NCBI GenBank assembly: GCA_017472565.1
Contig: JAFUPY010000058.1
Coordinates: 1 to 50,677 of the forward strand
Reading direction: 5' to 3'
DNA: 50,677 bases
From: Eubacterium sp.
Lineage (GTDB): Bacteria; Bacillota; Clostridia; Lachnospirales; Lachnospiraceae
Shown: piece after piece, positions 1 to 8,987 of the stretch
Numbering within the stretch: position 1 is the first letter of the stretch
Layout of the letters: each line of letters starts with the position of its first letter
The notes under the pieces: model-generated
What the model saw: only the letters and a program-made list of their open reading frames with translations
Database searches by the model: none
Told to the model about the DNA's origin: nothing
Translations under genes and position numbers: made by a program

Positions 1-59
1 AAGAAATCTCGGTGTTTTAACTCCAATGGAAAAACATCAAAGTTTTCTGTTAGTAGCAT

Positions 60-93
60 AAAAACTGCCAGTAGGCATTAACTCTACTGGCAG
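60..93 (-). terminator. Intrinsic terminator downstream of hisK
   Basis: A perfect 10-bp stem (CTGCCAGTAG at 65-74 with CTACTGGCAG at 84-93) has a 9-nt loop. Read on the minus strand it is followed by five T residues (60-64). It lies about 85 bp past the hisK stop, in the right orientation to end that transcript. Positions 1-59 and 94-177 hold no recognisable gene. Confidence 0.8.
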
Positions 94-177
94 GAAAAAT
101 TTATATTTTTTCAATTGTCTACTTGACGGGGAGCAGTTCATTTTATTCCAGGCTGTGCTTTGTAAAAAATATAGACA

Positions 178-978
178 TCAGATTTTGATAAACTCTGGTT
201 TCCGATTCTTAAAAATTGTGTAATGCTCAAACCCACACGCCTTTAACAACTCCGGCATCTTGTGGAAATCATAGGCGATATGCTCTGGTTTGTGGGCATC
301 CGCACCGATGGTAATCAGCTGACCGCCAAGGGTGCGGTAACGTTTGATAACATCTTCGGTTGGATTTGGATGGCCAAGTCCATATTTAAAACCAGCGGTA
401 TTCACTTCCAGCGCAATATCCATTTTAATTAATTTTTCCAGAATGGCATCCAAAATATCTGCATATGTTTCATAGGTATAGAATTGATTCTTGTTAGGAC
501 CATAGCGCACCGTGTAGTCCAGATGTCCATAGGAATCAAAGTCCGTAAAGGACAGGGACAGGTTTTCTAAGATAGATTCAAAATACTCCCGGTAAGCTTC
601 TTCCTCCGGCCGTCCTTCGTAAAATCTTGGATAGTATGGATCCCTGTTGTGTACCAGGTGTGAGGAGCCGATGATAAAGTCAAAGGCAAATGCCTTGGTC
701 AGGTCGGATAAGCGATCAGAAAGATGCGCCTGAATCCCCAGTTCCACACCGAACAGAATCTCTATCTTGTCTTTATATTTGTCCTGCAGTTCACGTACTT
801 TGTTCATATAAGTCGGTACATCCAGGTCGAAATCAATATCCTCCGGATAGTCCCAGTCCAGATGGTCGGTAAAGCAGATACCGGACAACCCTTTTTCAAT
901 GGCACCTTCCACCATGGATTCTGGAGTGGCAGTGCTGTCACCGGAAAAGTTGGTATGCATGTGTATGTCCCATTTCAT
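178..978 (-). CDS. hisK: Histidinol-phosphatase, PHP family
   Basis: The 266-residue protein belongs to the PHP-domain histidinol-phosphatases, which remove phosphate from L-histidinol phosphate in the penultimate steps of histidine synthesis in the cytoplasm. The PHP metal-binding pattern is visible: HMHTNFSGDS at residues 6-15, FTDHLDW near 36-42, GVELG near 77-81, SSHLVHN near 105-111, and a C-terminal IGADAHKPEH block. Length matches HisK of Firmicutes (about 265-270). The start ATG follows a GGAGACTTAC-type ribosome site on the minus strand. The gene stands alone and divergent from gap, about 18 kb from hisH and hisF, so histidine genes are scattered here. Some PHP proteins act on other phosphoesters, but similarity over the full length favours HisK. 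Confidence 0.87.
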   Translation of the reverse strand: MKWDIHMHTNFSGDSTATPESMVEGAIEKGLSGICFTDHLDWDYPEDIDFDLDVPTYMNKVRELQDKYKDKIEILFGVELGIQAHLSDRLSDLTKAFAFDFIIGSSHLVHNRDPYYPRFYEGRPEEEAYREYFESILENLSLSFTDFDSYGHLDYTVRYGPNKNQFYTYETYADILDAILEKLIKMDIALEVNTAGFKYGLGHPNPTEDVIKRYRTLGGQLITIGADAHKPEHIAYDFHKMPELLKACGFEHYTIFKNRKPEFIKI

Positions 979-1086
979 AAGTAAGTCTCCTTCAAAAACT
1001 TTGATATCTAATTATCAAAGATAGCATTTTTTTCCTTTAAATCGCATGTATTGCTGTAAAAAGATGAAACAATACAGAAAAAAATA

Positions 1087-1139
1087 TTGTATACAAATCT
1101 CCGAAATGTTGTATACAAATCAACAAAAATTGTATACAA
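1087..1139. promoter_or_regulatory. Triple TTGTATACAA operator-like array
   Basis: The perfect 10-bp palindrome TTGTATACAA occurs at 1087-1096, 1109-1118 and 1130-1139. Start-to-start spacing is 22 and 21 bp, about two helical turns, which places all three on the same DNA face. TGTATACA-type palindromes are typical operators of GntR-family regulators; which regulator binds here is inference. The array is about 110-160 bp upstream of the hisK start and 120-175 bp upstream of the gap -35 box, so either gene could be the target. Confidence 0.6.
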
Positions 1140-1193
1140 TATAACTAATAAGGTTGTCTTAATTTAGTGCTATCATAGCCCGAAATTGATTGT

Positions 1194-1251
1194 TTGTCAT
1201 AAAGAACAAGAAAATGACAAGAAATTAACAAAATTGTCTATTTTTTGACAA
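1194..1251. promoter_or_regulatory. TTGTC/GACAA inverted repeats upstream of gap promoter
   Basis: TTGTCAT (1194-1200) pairs with ATGACAA (1214-1220), and TTGTC (1234-1238) pairs with GACAA (1247-1251). The pairs lie immediately upstream of the gap -35 box, the usual place for an activator or repressor of the glycolytic operon. No regulator gene such as cggR sits next to gap here. Confidence 0.35.
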
Positions 1252-1260
1252 ACCAGCCTA

Positions 1261-1289
1261 TTGAAAATCATTTTTAAATTAGGTAAAAT
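1261..1289 (+). promoter_or_regulatory. Sigma-A type promoter of gap
   Basis: TTGAAA (1261-1266) and TAAAAT (1284-1289) are separated by exactly 17 bp. The predicted start near 1296 leaves a leader of about 117 nt before gap. The secG promoter has the same two hexamers and spacing. Confidence 0.7.
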
Positions 1290-1310
1290 AAAAAAGGTTG
1301 TGAAAGTGAT

Positions 1311-1370
1311 ATCATAATCTATGATTTTTCAAGCTCGAAGCGTGTATTTTTTTTGCGAAAGCGAAATCAT
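1311..1370 (+). other. Folded gap leader with alternative pairings
   Basis: ATGATTT (1321-1327) can pair with AAATCAT (1364-1370) to close a large loop, or its first five bases can pair with ATCAT (1311-1315). The two pairings exclude each other. The loop holds an eight-T run (1347-1354) and a GCGAAAGCG stretch. A role in mRNA stability or attenuation is inference. Confidence 0.35.
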
Positions 1371-1412
1371 AATAAAACATCAATTTTTTTTAAATTCTAG
1401 GAGGAATAAAAA

Positions 1413-2420
1413 ATGGCAGTAAAAGTAGCAATCAATGGGTTTGGACGTATTGGACGTCTTGCATTCAGACAGATGTTCGGAGCAGAAGGCTATGAAATCG
1501 TAGCAATCAACGATTTAACAAGCCCTGAAATGTTAGCTCACTTATTAAAATATGACTCTTCTCAGGGAAGATACAACAAAGAAGTTGTAGCTGGTGAAGG
1601 CGCAATCACAGTTGATGGCAAAGAAATCAAGATCTACGCAGAACCAGACGCAAACAATTGTCCATGGGCAGCACACGATGTAGATGTTGTTTTAGAATGC
1701 TCTGGTTTCTATACATCCAAAGCAAAAGCACAGGCGCACATTAACGCAGGTGCGAAAAAAGTTGTTATTTCTGCTCCAGCAGGAAATGACCTTCCAACCA
1801 TCGTTTACAATGTAAACCATGAAACATTAACAGCAGATGATACAATCATCTCTGCAGCTTCCTGTACAACAAACTGTCTTGCACCAATGGCAAAAGCATT
1901 GAATGATTTAGTACCTGTCAAATCCGGTATCATGTGCACAATCCATGCTTACACAGGTGACCAGAACACATTAGATGGTCCACACAGAAAAGGTGACTTA
2001 AGAAGAGCTCGTGCAGCAGCAGTCAATATCGTACCAAACAGCACAGGCGCAGCAAAAGCAATCGGTCTGGTTATTCCAGAATTATCCGGTAAGTTAATCG
2101 GTGCTGCACAGCGTATCCCAACTCCAACAGGTTCCACAACAATCCTGAATGCAGTTGTTGACGGTGCTGTAACAGTGGACGAAATCAATGCAGCTATGAA
2201 AGCAGCAGCAAATGAATCCTATGGATACAACACAGATGAAATCGTTTCTTCCGATATCGTTGGTATGACATATGGTTCTTTATTCGATGCAACACAGACA
2301 ATGGCAGTTGCATTAGATAACGGAACAACTCAGGTACAGGTTGTTTCCTGGTACGACAACGAAAACAGCTACACAAGCCAGATGGTTCGTACAATCAAAT
2401 ACTTTGCTGAATTAGCATAA
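1413..2420 (+). CDS. gap: Glyceraldehyde-3-phosphate dehydrogenase, type I
   Basis: This 335-residue enzyme oxidises glyceraldehyde 3-phosphate to 1,3-bisphosphoglycerate with NAD and phosphate in glycolysis. The N-terminal Rossmann motif NGFGRIGR is at residues 8-15, Asp34 follows beta-2 (usual for NAD preference), the catalytic Cys151 lies in [12 protein letters not shown], and the general base His178 is in [10 protein letters not shown]. Length and motifs are typical of the catabolic tetrameric enzyme. An AGGAGG site lies 8 bp upstream of the ATG. Codons are strongly biased (AAA, GAA, GCA, GTA), as expected of a highly expressed gene. It has its own promoter and leader and is followed by a hairpin terminator before pgk, so gap mRNA may exceed the downstream messages. 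Confidence 0.98.
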   Translation: MAVKVAINGFGRIGRLAFRQMFGAEGYEIVAINDLTSPEMLAHLLKYDSSQGRYNKEVVAGEGAITVDGKEIKIYAEPDANNCPWAAHDVDVVLECSGFYTSKAKAQAHINAGAKKVVISAPAGNDLPTIVYNVNHETLTADDTIISAASCTTNCLAPMAKALNDLVPVKSGIMCTIHAYTGDQNTLDGPHRKGDLRRARAAAVNIVPNSTGAAKAIGLVIPELSGKLIGAAQRIPTPTGSTTILNAVVDGAVTVDEINAAMKAAANESYGYNTDEIVSSDIVGMTYGSLFDATQTMAVALDNGTTQVQVVSWYDNENSYTSQMVRTIKYFAELA

Positions 2421-2433
2421 TTGTGAATATAAG

Positions 2434-2460
2434 GTCCGGTCCAATAGGGCCGGACTGTTT
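2434..2460 (+). terminator. Terminator or attenuator between gap and pgk
   Basis: A 9-bp GC-rich stem (2434-2442 with 2447-2455, one G-U pair) carries an AATA loop and is followed by TGTTTTC. The T-run is short, so partial read-through into pgk is plausible. Confidence 0.7.
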
Positions 2461-2534
2461 TCATGGTATGATGTAGGTATATTTTCGATTTGAGTAAGGT
2501 ATATTCTGATTTTAATTTTCGAGAGGAGAAAAAC

Positions 2535-3740
2535 ATGTTAAATAAAGTTTCCGTAGATGATATCAATGTAAAAGGCAAAAAAGTTCTTTGCAGATGTGAT
2601 TTTAACGTACCATTAAAAGAAGGCAAGATTACAGACGAAAACCGTCTGGTTGCAGCGCTTCCAACCATTAAAAAACTGGTTGCTGACGGCGGCAGAGTGA
2701 TCCTCTGCTCTCACCTTGGCAAACCAAAGGGAGAACCAAAACAAGAATTATCTTTAGCTCCAGTGGCAGTTCGTCTTTCTGAACTTCTTGGTCAGGAAGT
2801 AAAATTTGCAGCAGACAACGAAGTGGTTGGACCAAATGCAAAAGCTGCCGTAGAAGCAATGCAGGACGGTGATGTGATTTTATTGGAAAACACACGTTAC
2901 CGCGTGGAAGAAACCAAGAACGGCGAAGCGTTCAGCAAAGAATTAGCTTCTCTTTGTGATGTGTTCGTAAATGATGCATTCGGTACAGCGCACCGCGCTC
3001 ACTGCTCCAACGTAGGTGTTTCTGAATTAGTAGAAACAGCGGCCGTTGGTTACCTGATGCAGAAGGAAATCGAGTTCTTGGGCAACGCAGTAAACAATCC
3101 GGAAAGACCATTCGTAGCAATCCTTGGTGGTGCGAAAGTTGCGGACAAATTAAACGTTATCTCCAACTTATTAGAAAAATGTGACACACTGATCATCGGT
3201 GGTGGTATGGCATACACATTCTTAAAAGCAAAAGGTTACGAAATCGGTAATTCCTTGGTAGATGACAGCAAGATTGATTACTGTAACGAAATGATGGCAA
3301 AAGCAGAAAGCCTTGGTAAAAAAATGCTGCTTCCAGTGGATACTGTATGTGCAGCTAACTTCCCAAGCCCAATCGATGCACCAATCGACACGGTAGTGGT
3401 AGATGCAGACAAGATTCCAACAGACATGGAAGGTATGGACATCGGACCGAAAACAAGAGAACTGTATGCAGAAGCGGCTAAGACAGCAAAAACCGTTGTT
3501 TGGAACGGACCAATGGGTGTATTTGAAAACCCAACACTGGCAGCAGGTACTATCGCAGTCGCAAAAGCACTGGCAGAAACCGATGCAACAACCATCATCG
3601 GTGGCGGCGACTCTGCAGCAGCAGTAAACCAGCTTGGATTTGGTGATCAGATGACACATATCTCCACAGGTGGTGGGGCGTCTCTGGAGTTCTTAGAAGG
3701 AAAGGAATTACCAGGCGTAGTAGCCGCAAGCGATCGTTAA
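2535..3740 (+). CDS. pgk: Phosphoglycerate kinase
   Basis: The 401-residue monomer transfers the acyl phosphate of 1,3-bisphosphoglycerate to ADP. The substrate-binding N-terminal signatures RCDFNVPL (about residues 19-26) and SHLGKPKG (about 58-65) are present, as are the C-terminal nucleotide-site stretches WNGPMGVFE and [11 protein letters not shown]. The frame is open from a TTG at 2490, but the ATG at 2535 has a GAGAGGAG ribosome site 5-10 bp upstream and gives the normal family length, so it is preferred. The gene follows gap across a terminator-like hairpin and precedes tpiA, the common Firmicute glycolytic order. A 52-bp palindromic repeat lies just past the stop codon. Confidence 0.97.
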   Translation: MLNKVSVDDINVKGKKVLCRCDFNVPLKEGKITDENRLVAALPTIKKLVADGGRVILCSHLGKPKGEPKQELSLAPVAVRLSELLGQEVKFAADNEVVGPNAKAAVEAMQDGDVILLENTRYRVEETKNGEAFSKELASLCDVFVNDAFGTAHRAHCSNVGVSELVETAAVGYLMQKEIEFLGNAVNNPERPFVAILGGAKVADKLNVISNLLEKCDTLIIGGGMAYTFLKAKGYEIGNSLVDDSKIDYCNEMMAKAESLGKKMLLPVDTVCAANFPSPIDAPIDTVVVDADKIPTDMEGMDIGPKTRELYAEAAKTAKTVVWNGPMGVFENPTLAAGTIAVAKALAETDATTIIGGGDSAAAVNQLGFGDQMTHISTGGGASLEFLEGKELPGVVAASDR

Positions 3741-3798
3741 TTTTGTGCTTAATTAAATGCAGCACGGAATTTGTTGACTTTATCCCCGTAGCAGGAAG

Positions 3799-3850
3799 AA
3801 AAATTGCCTCGAGCCAACCGTCTTAAGGTTTGTAAGAGCCAATTTTTTCC
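3799..3850. repeat. 52-bp palindromic element, copy 1
   Basis: This pgk-tpiA spacer segment is the reverse complement of positions 43464-43515 with 51 of 52 bases identical. It is an imperfect hairpin: an outer AAAAATTG/CAATTTTT arm, a CTC/GAG pair block, an inner AACC/GGTT block and a loop holding CTTAA. The single difference from copy 2 lies in the inner stem and breaks one pair here. No T-run follows on either strand, so in this copy it is not an obvious terminator. Confidence 0.85.
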
Positions 3851-3893
3851 GGCGAAGGTACAATAAAAATAATAGAATCAAAGGATTTAGGTT

Positions 3894-4646
3894 ATGGCTA
3901 GAAGAAAAATTATCGCCGGCAACTGGAAAATGAACAAAACTCCTAGCGAGGCAGTTGCTCTGGTAAACGAATTAAAACCACTGGTTGCAAACGATGACGT
4001 TGATGTTGTTTTTTGCGTACCGGCAATCGATATTATTCCTGCGATGCAGGCGGCCAAAGGCAGCAACATCTGCATCGGTGCAGAAAATATGTATTATGAA
4101 GAAAGTGGTGCTTACACAGGTGAGATTTCCCCGGCAATGCTTGTGGATGCTGGTGTAAAATACGTTGTGTTGGGGCATTCTGAAAGAAGAGAATATTTTG
4201 CAGAAACAGACGAAACTGTAAATAAAAAAGTGCTGAAAGCATTTGAACATGGTATCACTCCAATTATCTGCTGTGGTGAGTCTCTCACGCAGAGAGAACA
4301 GGGCATTACCATTGACTGGATCCGTATGCAGATCAAGATTGCCTTTTTAAATGTAACAGCAGAACAGGCAAAAACAGCAGTGATCGCTTATGAACCAATC
4401 TGGGCTATCGGTACAGGCAAAACAGCAACCGCAGAGCAGGCACAGGAAGTTTGCGGTGCCATTCGTGCCTGCATCGCTGAACTGTATGACGAAGCAACAG
4501 CAGAAGCCATCCGTATTCAGTACGGTGGTTCTGTCAATGCAAAAACAGCTCCAGAACTGTTTGCAAAACCAGACATTGATGGCGGTTTAGTAGGCGGAGC
4601 ATCCTTAAAACCAGAATTTGGTGATATTGTAAACTACAAAAAGTAG
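3894..4646 (+). CDS. tpiA: Triosephosphate isomerase
   Basis: This 250-residue TIM barrel interconverts dihydroxyacetone phosphate and glyceraldehyde 3-phosphate. Catalytic residues are all visible: Asn10 and Lys12 in AGNWKMNK, His95 in [12 protein letters not shown], and Glu167 in [12 protein letters not shown]. The phosphate-binding IQYGGSVN and GGLVGGASL loops are near the C-terminus. The ATG at 3894 is preceded by AAAGGATTTAGGTT, a modest ribosome site. It lies 153 bp behind pgk, separated by the palindromic element, and no convincing promoter is seen between them, so it is probably part of the pgk transcript. A terminator follows at 4712. Confidence 0.98.
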   Translation: MARRKIIAGNWKMNKTPSEAVALVNELKPLVANDDVDVVFCVPAIDIIPAMQAAKGSNICIGAENMYYEESGAYTGEISPAMLVDAGVKYVVLGHSERREYFAETDETVNKKVLKAFEHGITPIICCGESLTQREQGITIDWIRMQIKIAFLNVTAEQAKTAVIAYEPIWAIGTGKTATAEQAQEVCGAIRACIAELYDEATAEAIRIQYGGSVNAKTAPELFAKPDIDGGLVGGASLKPEFGDIVNYKK

Positions 4647-4711
4647 TTGAAAGCATTTGACGAAAGGTCTATGATGAGATGGATTCCTTTCGCTGAGAAA
4701 AGAATTGGAAA

Positions 4712-4746
4712 GGGATTTCAAGATGGAACATCTGGAATCCCTTTTT
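4712..4746 (+). terminator. Intrinsic terminator of tpiA
   Basis: A 13-bp stem (GGGATT... at 4712 pairing to ...AATCCC ending 4741, with one bulged A and a GAA loop) is followed by TTTTTCT. Confidence 0.8.
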
Positions 4747-4774
4747 CTAAGAAAATACATAAGAGGTATGGATT

Positions 4775-6028
4775 GTGGAAAAACAGGAAAGAGAACAGAC
4801 AAGCGGTGTACATCGTTTTTTACGAATCCTATTTGTAGTCATTCTGGCTATCGTTGTGTTTGCGATTGGAATCGCATTGAGTGGTTGTGGCGATTCTTTG
4901 GCAAACAGTCAGGATGTGGTAAGCGATAACCAGACAGAGGAAGCGCAGGTACAGGGAGACATCCAGCAGGTTGAACTGACAGAAGAAGAATTGGCAGCAA
5001 TGGCAAAAGCAGAGATAGAAGCCCGTTTTGAAGAGGGTGACCAGGTTATCTGGAAGGAATGTGCCAGTGAAGATGAAATCGTAATGGATTTTATCGGGGA
5101 TATCTGCCTGTCGGAAGGCTGGAGAACAGTAGAATATATGGACGCACAGCCAAATGGCATCTATGACTGTCTGTCTCCAGACATTATGAGTGAGCTTCAG
5201 AGCGCAGACGTTTTGATGATCAACAATGAATATGTGTTAAGTACCAAGGGTTCACCACTGGAAGGAAAAGCATATCTGTTTCGTGGCAAGCCGTCCAGAG
5301 TACAGGTACTGGTAGATATGGGGGCTGATATTGCCTCTCTGGCAAACAATCATGCCTATGACTATGGCCCGGAAGCGCTGGTTGAGACTATGGAAGTGCT
5401 GGAAGGAGCCGGTATCCCTTATGTTGGAGCAGGACGAGACATCGACGAGGCCATGGAGCCGGTCTATTTTGTTATGAATGGCAAGGTGATTGGTTTTGTA
5501 TCCGCAACACAGATTGAGCGTTCTACCAATTATACCAAGGAAGCAACAGAGGACAGAGCAGGAGTATTAAAAACTCTGAATCCGGACAAGTTTTTACAGG
5601 TAATTGCTGAAGCAGAGGAGAAAAGTGACTATGTGATTGCGTTTGTTCACTGGGGTACAGAAAACACCAATTACTACGAAGGTGACCAGGTCAGTCTTGC
5701 GCAGCAGTTTGTGGAAGCTGGGGCAGATGTGATCATTGGCGGACATACCCATTGTCTCCAGGGTATGGATTATGTGGACGGTGTACCGGTGATATACAGC
5801 CTTGGAAACTTCTGGTTTAACTATAAGACCATTGATACCGGTATTTCTCAGGTAGTCATTGACAAGGATGGCAATATTGCGTTCCGTTTTATCCCATGTG
5901 TGCAAAAAAACTGTGAAACTTATATGGCAGAAGGGGACGAACGACAGGAGATCATTGATTTTATGAATCGGATTTCTTCAGACGATGCCCATATCGATGA
6001 AACGGGTCTGGTGACACAGATTCCATAA
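4775..6028 (+). CDS. CapA/PgsA-type lipoprotein, metallophosphatase fold
   Basis: The 417-residue protein has a basic N-terminus, a hydrophobic stretch (about residues 16-35) and a lipobox LSGC with Cys38, so it is likely a membrane-anchored lipoprotein facing outward. An acidic, Gln/Glu-rich linker leads to a CapA-like domain with DFIGDICL, NNEYVLS, SLANNHAYDYG, HWGTENTNYY and GGHTHCLQG, the metal-ligand pattern of the calcineurin-like CapA fold. CapA/PgsA proteins take part in poly-gamma-glutamate or capsule handling; the substrate here is unknown, as no capB or capC is nearby. The start is GTG with AGAGG 8 bp upstream; an ATG at 4768 is out of frame. It interrupts the glycolytic run between tpiA and gpmI. 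Confidence 0.8.
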   Translation: MEKQEREQTSGVHRFLRILFVVILAIVVFAIGIALSGCGDSLANSQDVVSDNQTEEAQVQGDIQQVELTEEELAAMAKAEIEARFEEGDQVIWKECASEDEIVMDFIGDICLSEGWRTVEYMDAQPNGIYDCLSPDIMSELQSADVLMINNEYVLSTKGSPLEGKAYLFRGKPSRVQVLVDMGADIASLANNHAYDYGPEALVETMEVLEGAGIPYVGAGRDIDEAMEPVYFVMNGKVIGFVSATQIERSTNYTKEATEDRAGVLKTLNPDKFLQVIAEAEEKSDYVIAFVHWGTENTNYYEGDQVSLAQQFVEAGADVIIGGHTHCLQGMDYVDGVPVIYSLGNFWFNYKTIDTGISQVVIDKDGNIAFRFIPCVQKNCETYMAEGDERQEIIDFMNRISSDDAHIDETGLVTQIP

Positions 6029-6122
6029 CTGGCATGTAAAATATAAGAGGTGGAAAGATACTTTGTGCTAATATGGTACAGGTTTGAATAAAGATAAGAA
6101 CAGAAGGTTGGAGGAATAAAGA

Positions 6123-7664
6123 ATGAGTAAAAAACCAACGGTTTTAATGATTTTAGATGGTTTTGGTCTGAATGAAAAAAAACAGGCAAATGCTGTGTTT
6201 CAGGCAAAAACCCCAGTGATGGATGGTCTGATGAAGGACTATCCATTTGTTGCCGGCAATGCCAGCGGTCTGGCAGTAGGTCTTCCGGACGGTCAGATGG
6301 GCAACTCTGAGGTTGGACATCTGAACATGGGCGCCGGCCGCATTGTGTATCAGGAACTGACACGTATTACAAAGGAAATCCAGGACGGAGACTTTTTTAA
6401 AAATGAAGCGCTGTTAAAGGGAATTGCCAATGTAAAGGCCAATGATTCTGCACTGCATCTGTATGGTCTGCTTTCCGATGGCGGTGTCCACAGCCACAAT
6501 ACTCATTTGTATGGATTGTTAGAACTGGCAAAAAGAGAAGGGGTGGAAAAGGTATATGTGCACTGTTTCATGGATGGACGTGATACCGCACCAACCTCTG
6601 GCAAGGGATTTATCGAAGAACTGCAGGCAAAAATGGATGAAATCGGTGTCGGTAAGATTGCGTCTGTCATCGGACGTTACTATGCAATGGATCGTGACAA
6701 CCGTTGGGAACGTGTACAGGAAGCGTACAAGACACTGATAGGTGTAGGAACAAACTATGCAGAAGATGCAGTAAAAGCCATCCAGGCTTCTTATGATGCT
6801 GGAGTGACAGATGAGTTCGTTGTGCCTGTAGCCATTGCAGAAAATGGAAAACAGATTGCAGCAGTTTCAGATAAAGATTCCATCATTTTCTATAACTTCC
6901 GTCCAGACAGAGCCCGTGAAATCTCAAGAACCTTCTGCATGGATGCGTTCGATGGCTTCGAGCGGGGACCTAGAAAAGATGTGACATATATCTGTTTTAC
7001 TGAATATGATGTGACCATTCCAAATAAAGAAATTGCATTCCACAAACAGGAATTGACCAATACATTTGGAGAATATCTGGCTGCCCATGGCAAGACCCAG
7101 GCCCGTATCGCAGAGACAGAAAAATACGCCCATGTAACATTTTTCTTTAATGGCGGTGTGGAAGAGCCAAATGAAGGGGAGGATCGAATCCTTGTCAACT
7201 CTCCAAAAGTAGCAACTTACGATCTGAAACCAGAAATGAGCGCATACGAAGTGTGTGACAAGTTGGTAACAGCAATCAAGTCCGATAAATATGATGTAAT
7301 CATCATCAACTTTGCAAATCCAGACATGGTAGGTCACACCGGTGTAGAAGCTGCGGCAATCGCAGCCATCGAAGCTGTAGATACCTGCGTTGGCAGAGCG
7401 GTAGAAGCGGTAAAAGAAGTGGACGGTCAGATGTTCCTCTGTGCTGATCATGGAAACGCAGAGCAGATGATTGACTATGCAACTGGTGAAAGCTTTACTG
7501 CACACACCATCAATCCAGTGCCATTTATTCTCATCAACTACGATGCAGACTATAAATTGGCAGAAGGTGGCTGCCTGGCAGACATCGTTCCAACACTGAT
7601 TGAAATGATGGGTATGGAACAGCCGGCAGAAATGACGGGAAAGTCATTATTAATAAAAAAATAA
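6123..7664 (+). CDS. gpmI: 2,3-bisphosphoglycerate-independent phosphoglycerate mutase
   Basis: This 513-residue two-domain manganese enzyme converts 3-phosphoglycerate to 2-phosphoglycerate. The alkaline-phosphatase-like site is present: Asp12 in LILDGFG, catalytic Ser62 in QMGNSEVGHLNMG, the DGRDTAPTSG stretch near residues 151-160, NFRPDRAREI, and the late ANPDMVGHTG and CADHGNAEQM metal ligands. Length is normal. An AGGTTGGAGGAAT ribosome site precedes the ATG. It follows the CapA gene by 94 bp and is closed by a good terminator. Enolase, which often comes next in this conserved order, is absent from the window. Confidence 0.97.
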   Translation: MSKKPTVLMILDGFGLNEKKQANAVFQAKTPVMDGLMKDYPFVAGNASGLAVGLPDGQMGNSEVGHLNMGAGRIVYQELTRITKEIQDGDFFKNEALLKGIANVKANDSALHLYGLLSDGGVHSHNTHLYGLLELAKREGVEKVYVHCFMDGRDTAPTSGKGFIEELQAKMDEIGVGKIASVIGRYYAMDRDNRWERVQEAYKTLIGVGTNYAEDAVKAIQASYDAGVTDEFVVPVAIAENGKQIAAVSDKDSIIFYNFRPDRAREISRTFCMDAFDGFERGPRKDVTYICFTEYDVTIPNKEIAFHKQELTNTFGEYLAAHGKTQARIAETEKYAHVTFFFNGGVEEPNEGEDRILVNSPKVATYDLKPEMSAYEVCDKLVTAIKSDKYDVIIINFANPDMVGHTGVEAAAIAAIEAVDTCVGRAVEAVKEVDGQMFLCADHGNAEQMIDYATGESFTAHTINPVPFILINYDADYKLAEGGCLADIVPTLIEMMGMEQPAEMTGKSLLIKK

Positions 7665-7673
7665 GAAGGAAAA

Positions 7674-7697
7674 GGCTACCCATAGGTGGCCTTTTTT
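7674..7697 (+). terminator. Intrinsic terminator of gpmI
   Basis: GGCTACC (7674-7680) pairs with GGTGGCC (7685-7691) around a CATA loop and is followed by six T residues. Flanking A and T bases extend the stem. Confidence 0.85.
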
Positions 7698-7747
7698 GAT
7701 ACATTAGAATGAGTATTGATAATAAATAACGCGAGGAGACGTTTAAA

Positions 7748-8848
7748 ATGGGGTATGACTTCTTAATCGTAGGTGCCGGTCTTTACGGGGCGGTGTTTGC
7801 CTACGAAGCAACAAAACAAGGGAAAAAATGTCTTGTCATTGACAAGCGTGATCACATTGGCGGAAATGTTTACTGTGAGGATGTGGACGGGATTCGCGTC
7901 CACAAGTACGGAGCCCACATTTTTCACACCAGCAACAAGGCCATCTGGGACTATATGCAGCAGTTCGCAGAGTTCAATAACTATATCAACTCACCGGTGG
8001 CGATCTATAAGGATGAACTATACAACCTGCCGTTTAATATGAACACTTTCAGCAAACTCTGGGGTATCAAGACACCGAAGGAAGCAAAAGAGATCATTGA
8101 ACAGCAAAAAGCATCTTTACATATTACGGACCCTAAAAATCTGGAAGAACAGGCGCTGTCTTTGGCCGGTACAGATGTATATGAAAAGCTGATCAAAGGA
8201 TATACCCAGAAACAGTGGGGACGTCCGTGCAATGAATTGCCGGCGTTTATCATCAAACGTCTGCCGTTTCGATTTACCTATGATAACAATTATTTTAATG
8301 ATCGTTATCAGGGAATCCCGATTGGCGGTTACACAATGATTGTGGAAAAAATGCTGAAAGATGTGGAAGTCCGTTTGAACACTCCTTACGAAACCTTTGT
8401 AAAGGACAATCCGGATGTGGCGGATACGGTGATTTATACTGGTATGATTGACGCGTATTTTGATTATTGTTATGGTCCACTCGAGTATCGCTCCGTACGT
8501 TTTGAAACAGAGCGACTGGCAGAAGATAATTATCAGGGCAATGCAGTGGTGAATTATACAGCCGCAGAGATCCCATATACACGTATCATCGAACACAAGC
8601 ATTTTGAATTCGGGCAGCAGGACTTTACTATTATTTCCAGAGAGTATTCCATGGAATGGCAGCCGGGCATTGAACCATATTATCCAATCAATGATGAGAA
8701 AAATGCAGTTTTGTACCAGAAGTACAAAGCACTGGCAGCCAAAGAAACCAATGTGATTTTTGGCGGACGTCTTGGTGCATATCAGTATTACGATATGGAT
8801 AAAGTGGTGGCAGCAGCGCTGGAAAAAGCAGCGGAGATTTTGGGATAA
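7748..8848 (+). CDS. glf: UDP-galactopyranose mutase
   Basis: The 366-residue flavoenzyme converts UDP-galactopyranose to UDP-galactofuranose, the donor for furanose residues in surface polysaccharides. It opens with the FAD dinucleotide motif GAGLYGAVFA (residues 8-17), followed by VIDKRDHIGGNVY and VHKYGAHIFHT, both characteristic of Glf. Later RYQGIPIGGYT and FGGRLGAYQYYDMD blocks match the family, and length is normal. The ATG has GCGAGGAGA upstream. It stands alone between the gpmI terminator and the secG promoter, with no glycosyltransferases beside it, and occupies the place where eno is often found before secG. Galactofuranose-containing glycans are therefore likely in this organism. 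Confidence 0.95.
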   Translation: MGYDFLIVGAGLYGAVFAYEATKQGKKCLVIDKRDHIGGNVYCEDVDGIRVHKYGAHIFHTSNKAIWDYMQQFAEFNNYINSPVAIYKDELYNLPFNMNTFSKLWGIKTPKEAKEIIEQQKASLHITDPKNLEEQALSLAGTDVYEKLIKGYTQKQWGRPCNELPAFIIKRLPFRFTYDNNYFNDRYQGIPIGGYTMIVEKMLKDVEVRLNTPYETFVKDNPDVADTVIYTGMIDAYFDYCYGPLEYRSVRFETERLAEDNYQGNAVVNYTAAEIPYTRIIEHKHFEFGQQDFTIISREYSMEWQPGIEPYYPINDEKNAVLYQKYKALAAKETNVIFGGRLGAYQYYDMDKVVAAALEKAAEILG

Positions 8849-8917
8849 ATAGCGTTTTGAAGATTTCAACAAGTAAAATTAAAATGAAAAAATTTGTTTT
8901 ATCAATGAATATTATAC

Positions 8918-8946
8918 TTGAAATAAACAAGCCCTTGTGATAAAAT
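8918..8946 (+). promoter_or_regulatory. Sigma-A type promoter of secG
   Basis: TTGAAA (8918-8923) and TAAAAT (8941-8946) are spaced by 17 bp. The start of transcription should lie near 8953, about 35 nt before the secG start. Confidence 0.75.
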
Positions 8947-8987
8947 GTGTTAGTTGTATTAGATAGACATCCGTGGGAGGTGTGAAC

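Larger units (their letters stand above)
979..1412. other. Divergent hisK-gap intergenic region (434 bp)
   Basis: No gene is visible. This AT-rich spacer holds three TTGTATACAA palindromes (1087-1139), TTGTC/GACAA inverted repeats (1194-1251), a strong promoter for gap (1261-1289) and a folded gap leader (about 1296-1412). A separate promoter for hisK is not clear. Confidence 0.6.

Noticed and set aside
4647..4838. Short plus-strand frames between tpiA and the CapA gene
   Set aside because: They run through the tpiA terminator and overlap the CapA start in other frames, with no ribosome site.
8117..8872. 251-codon minus-strand frame opposite glf
   Set aside because: Antisense to a gene with clear Glf motifs; composition is unlike real proteins of this genome.
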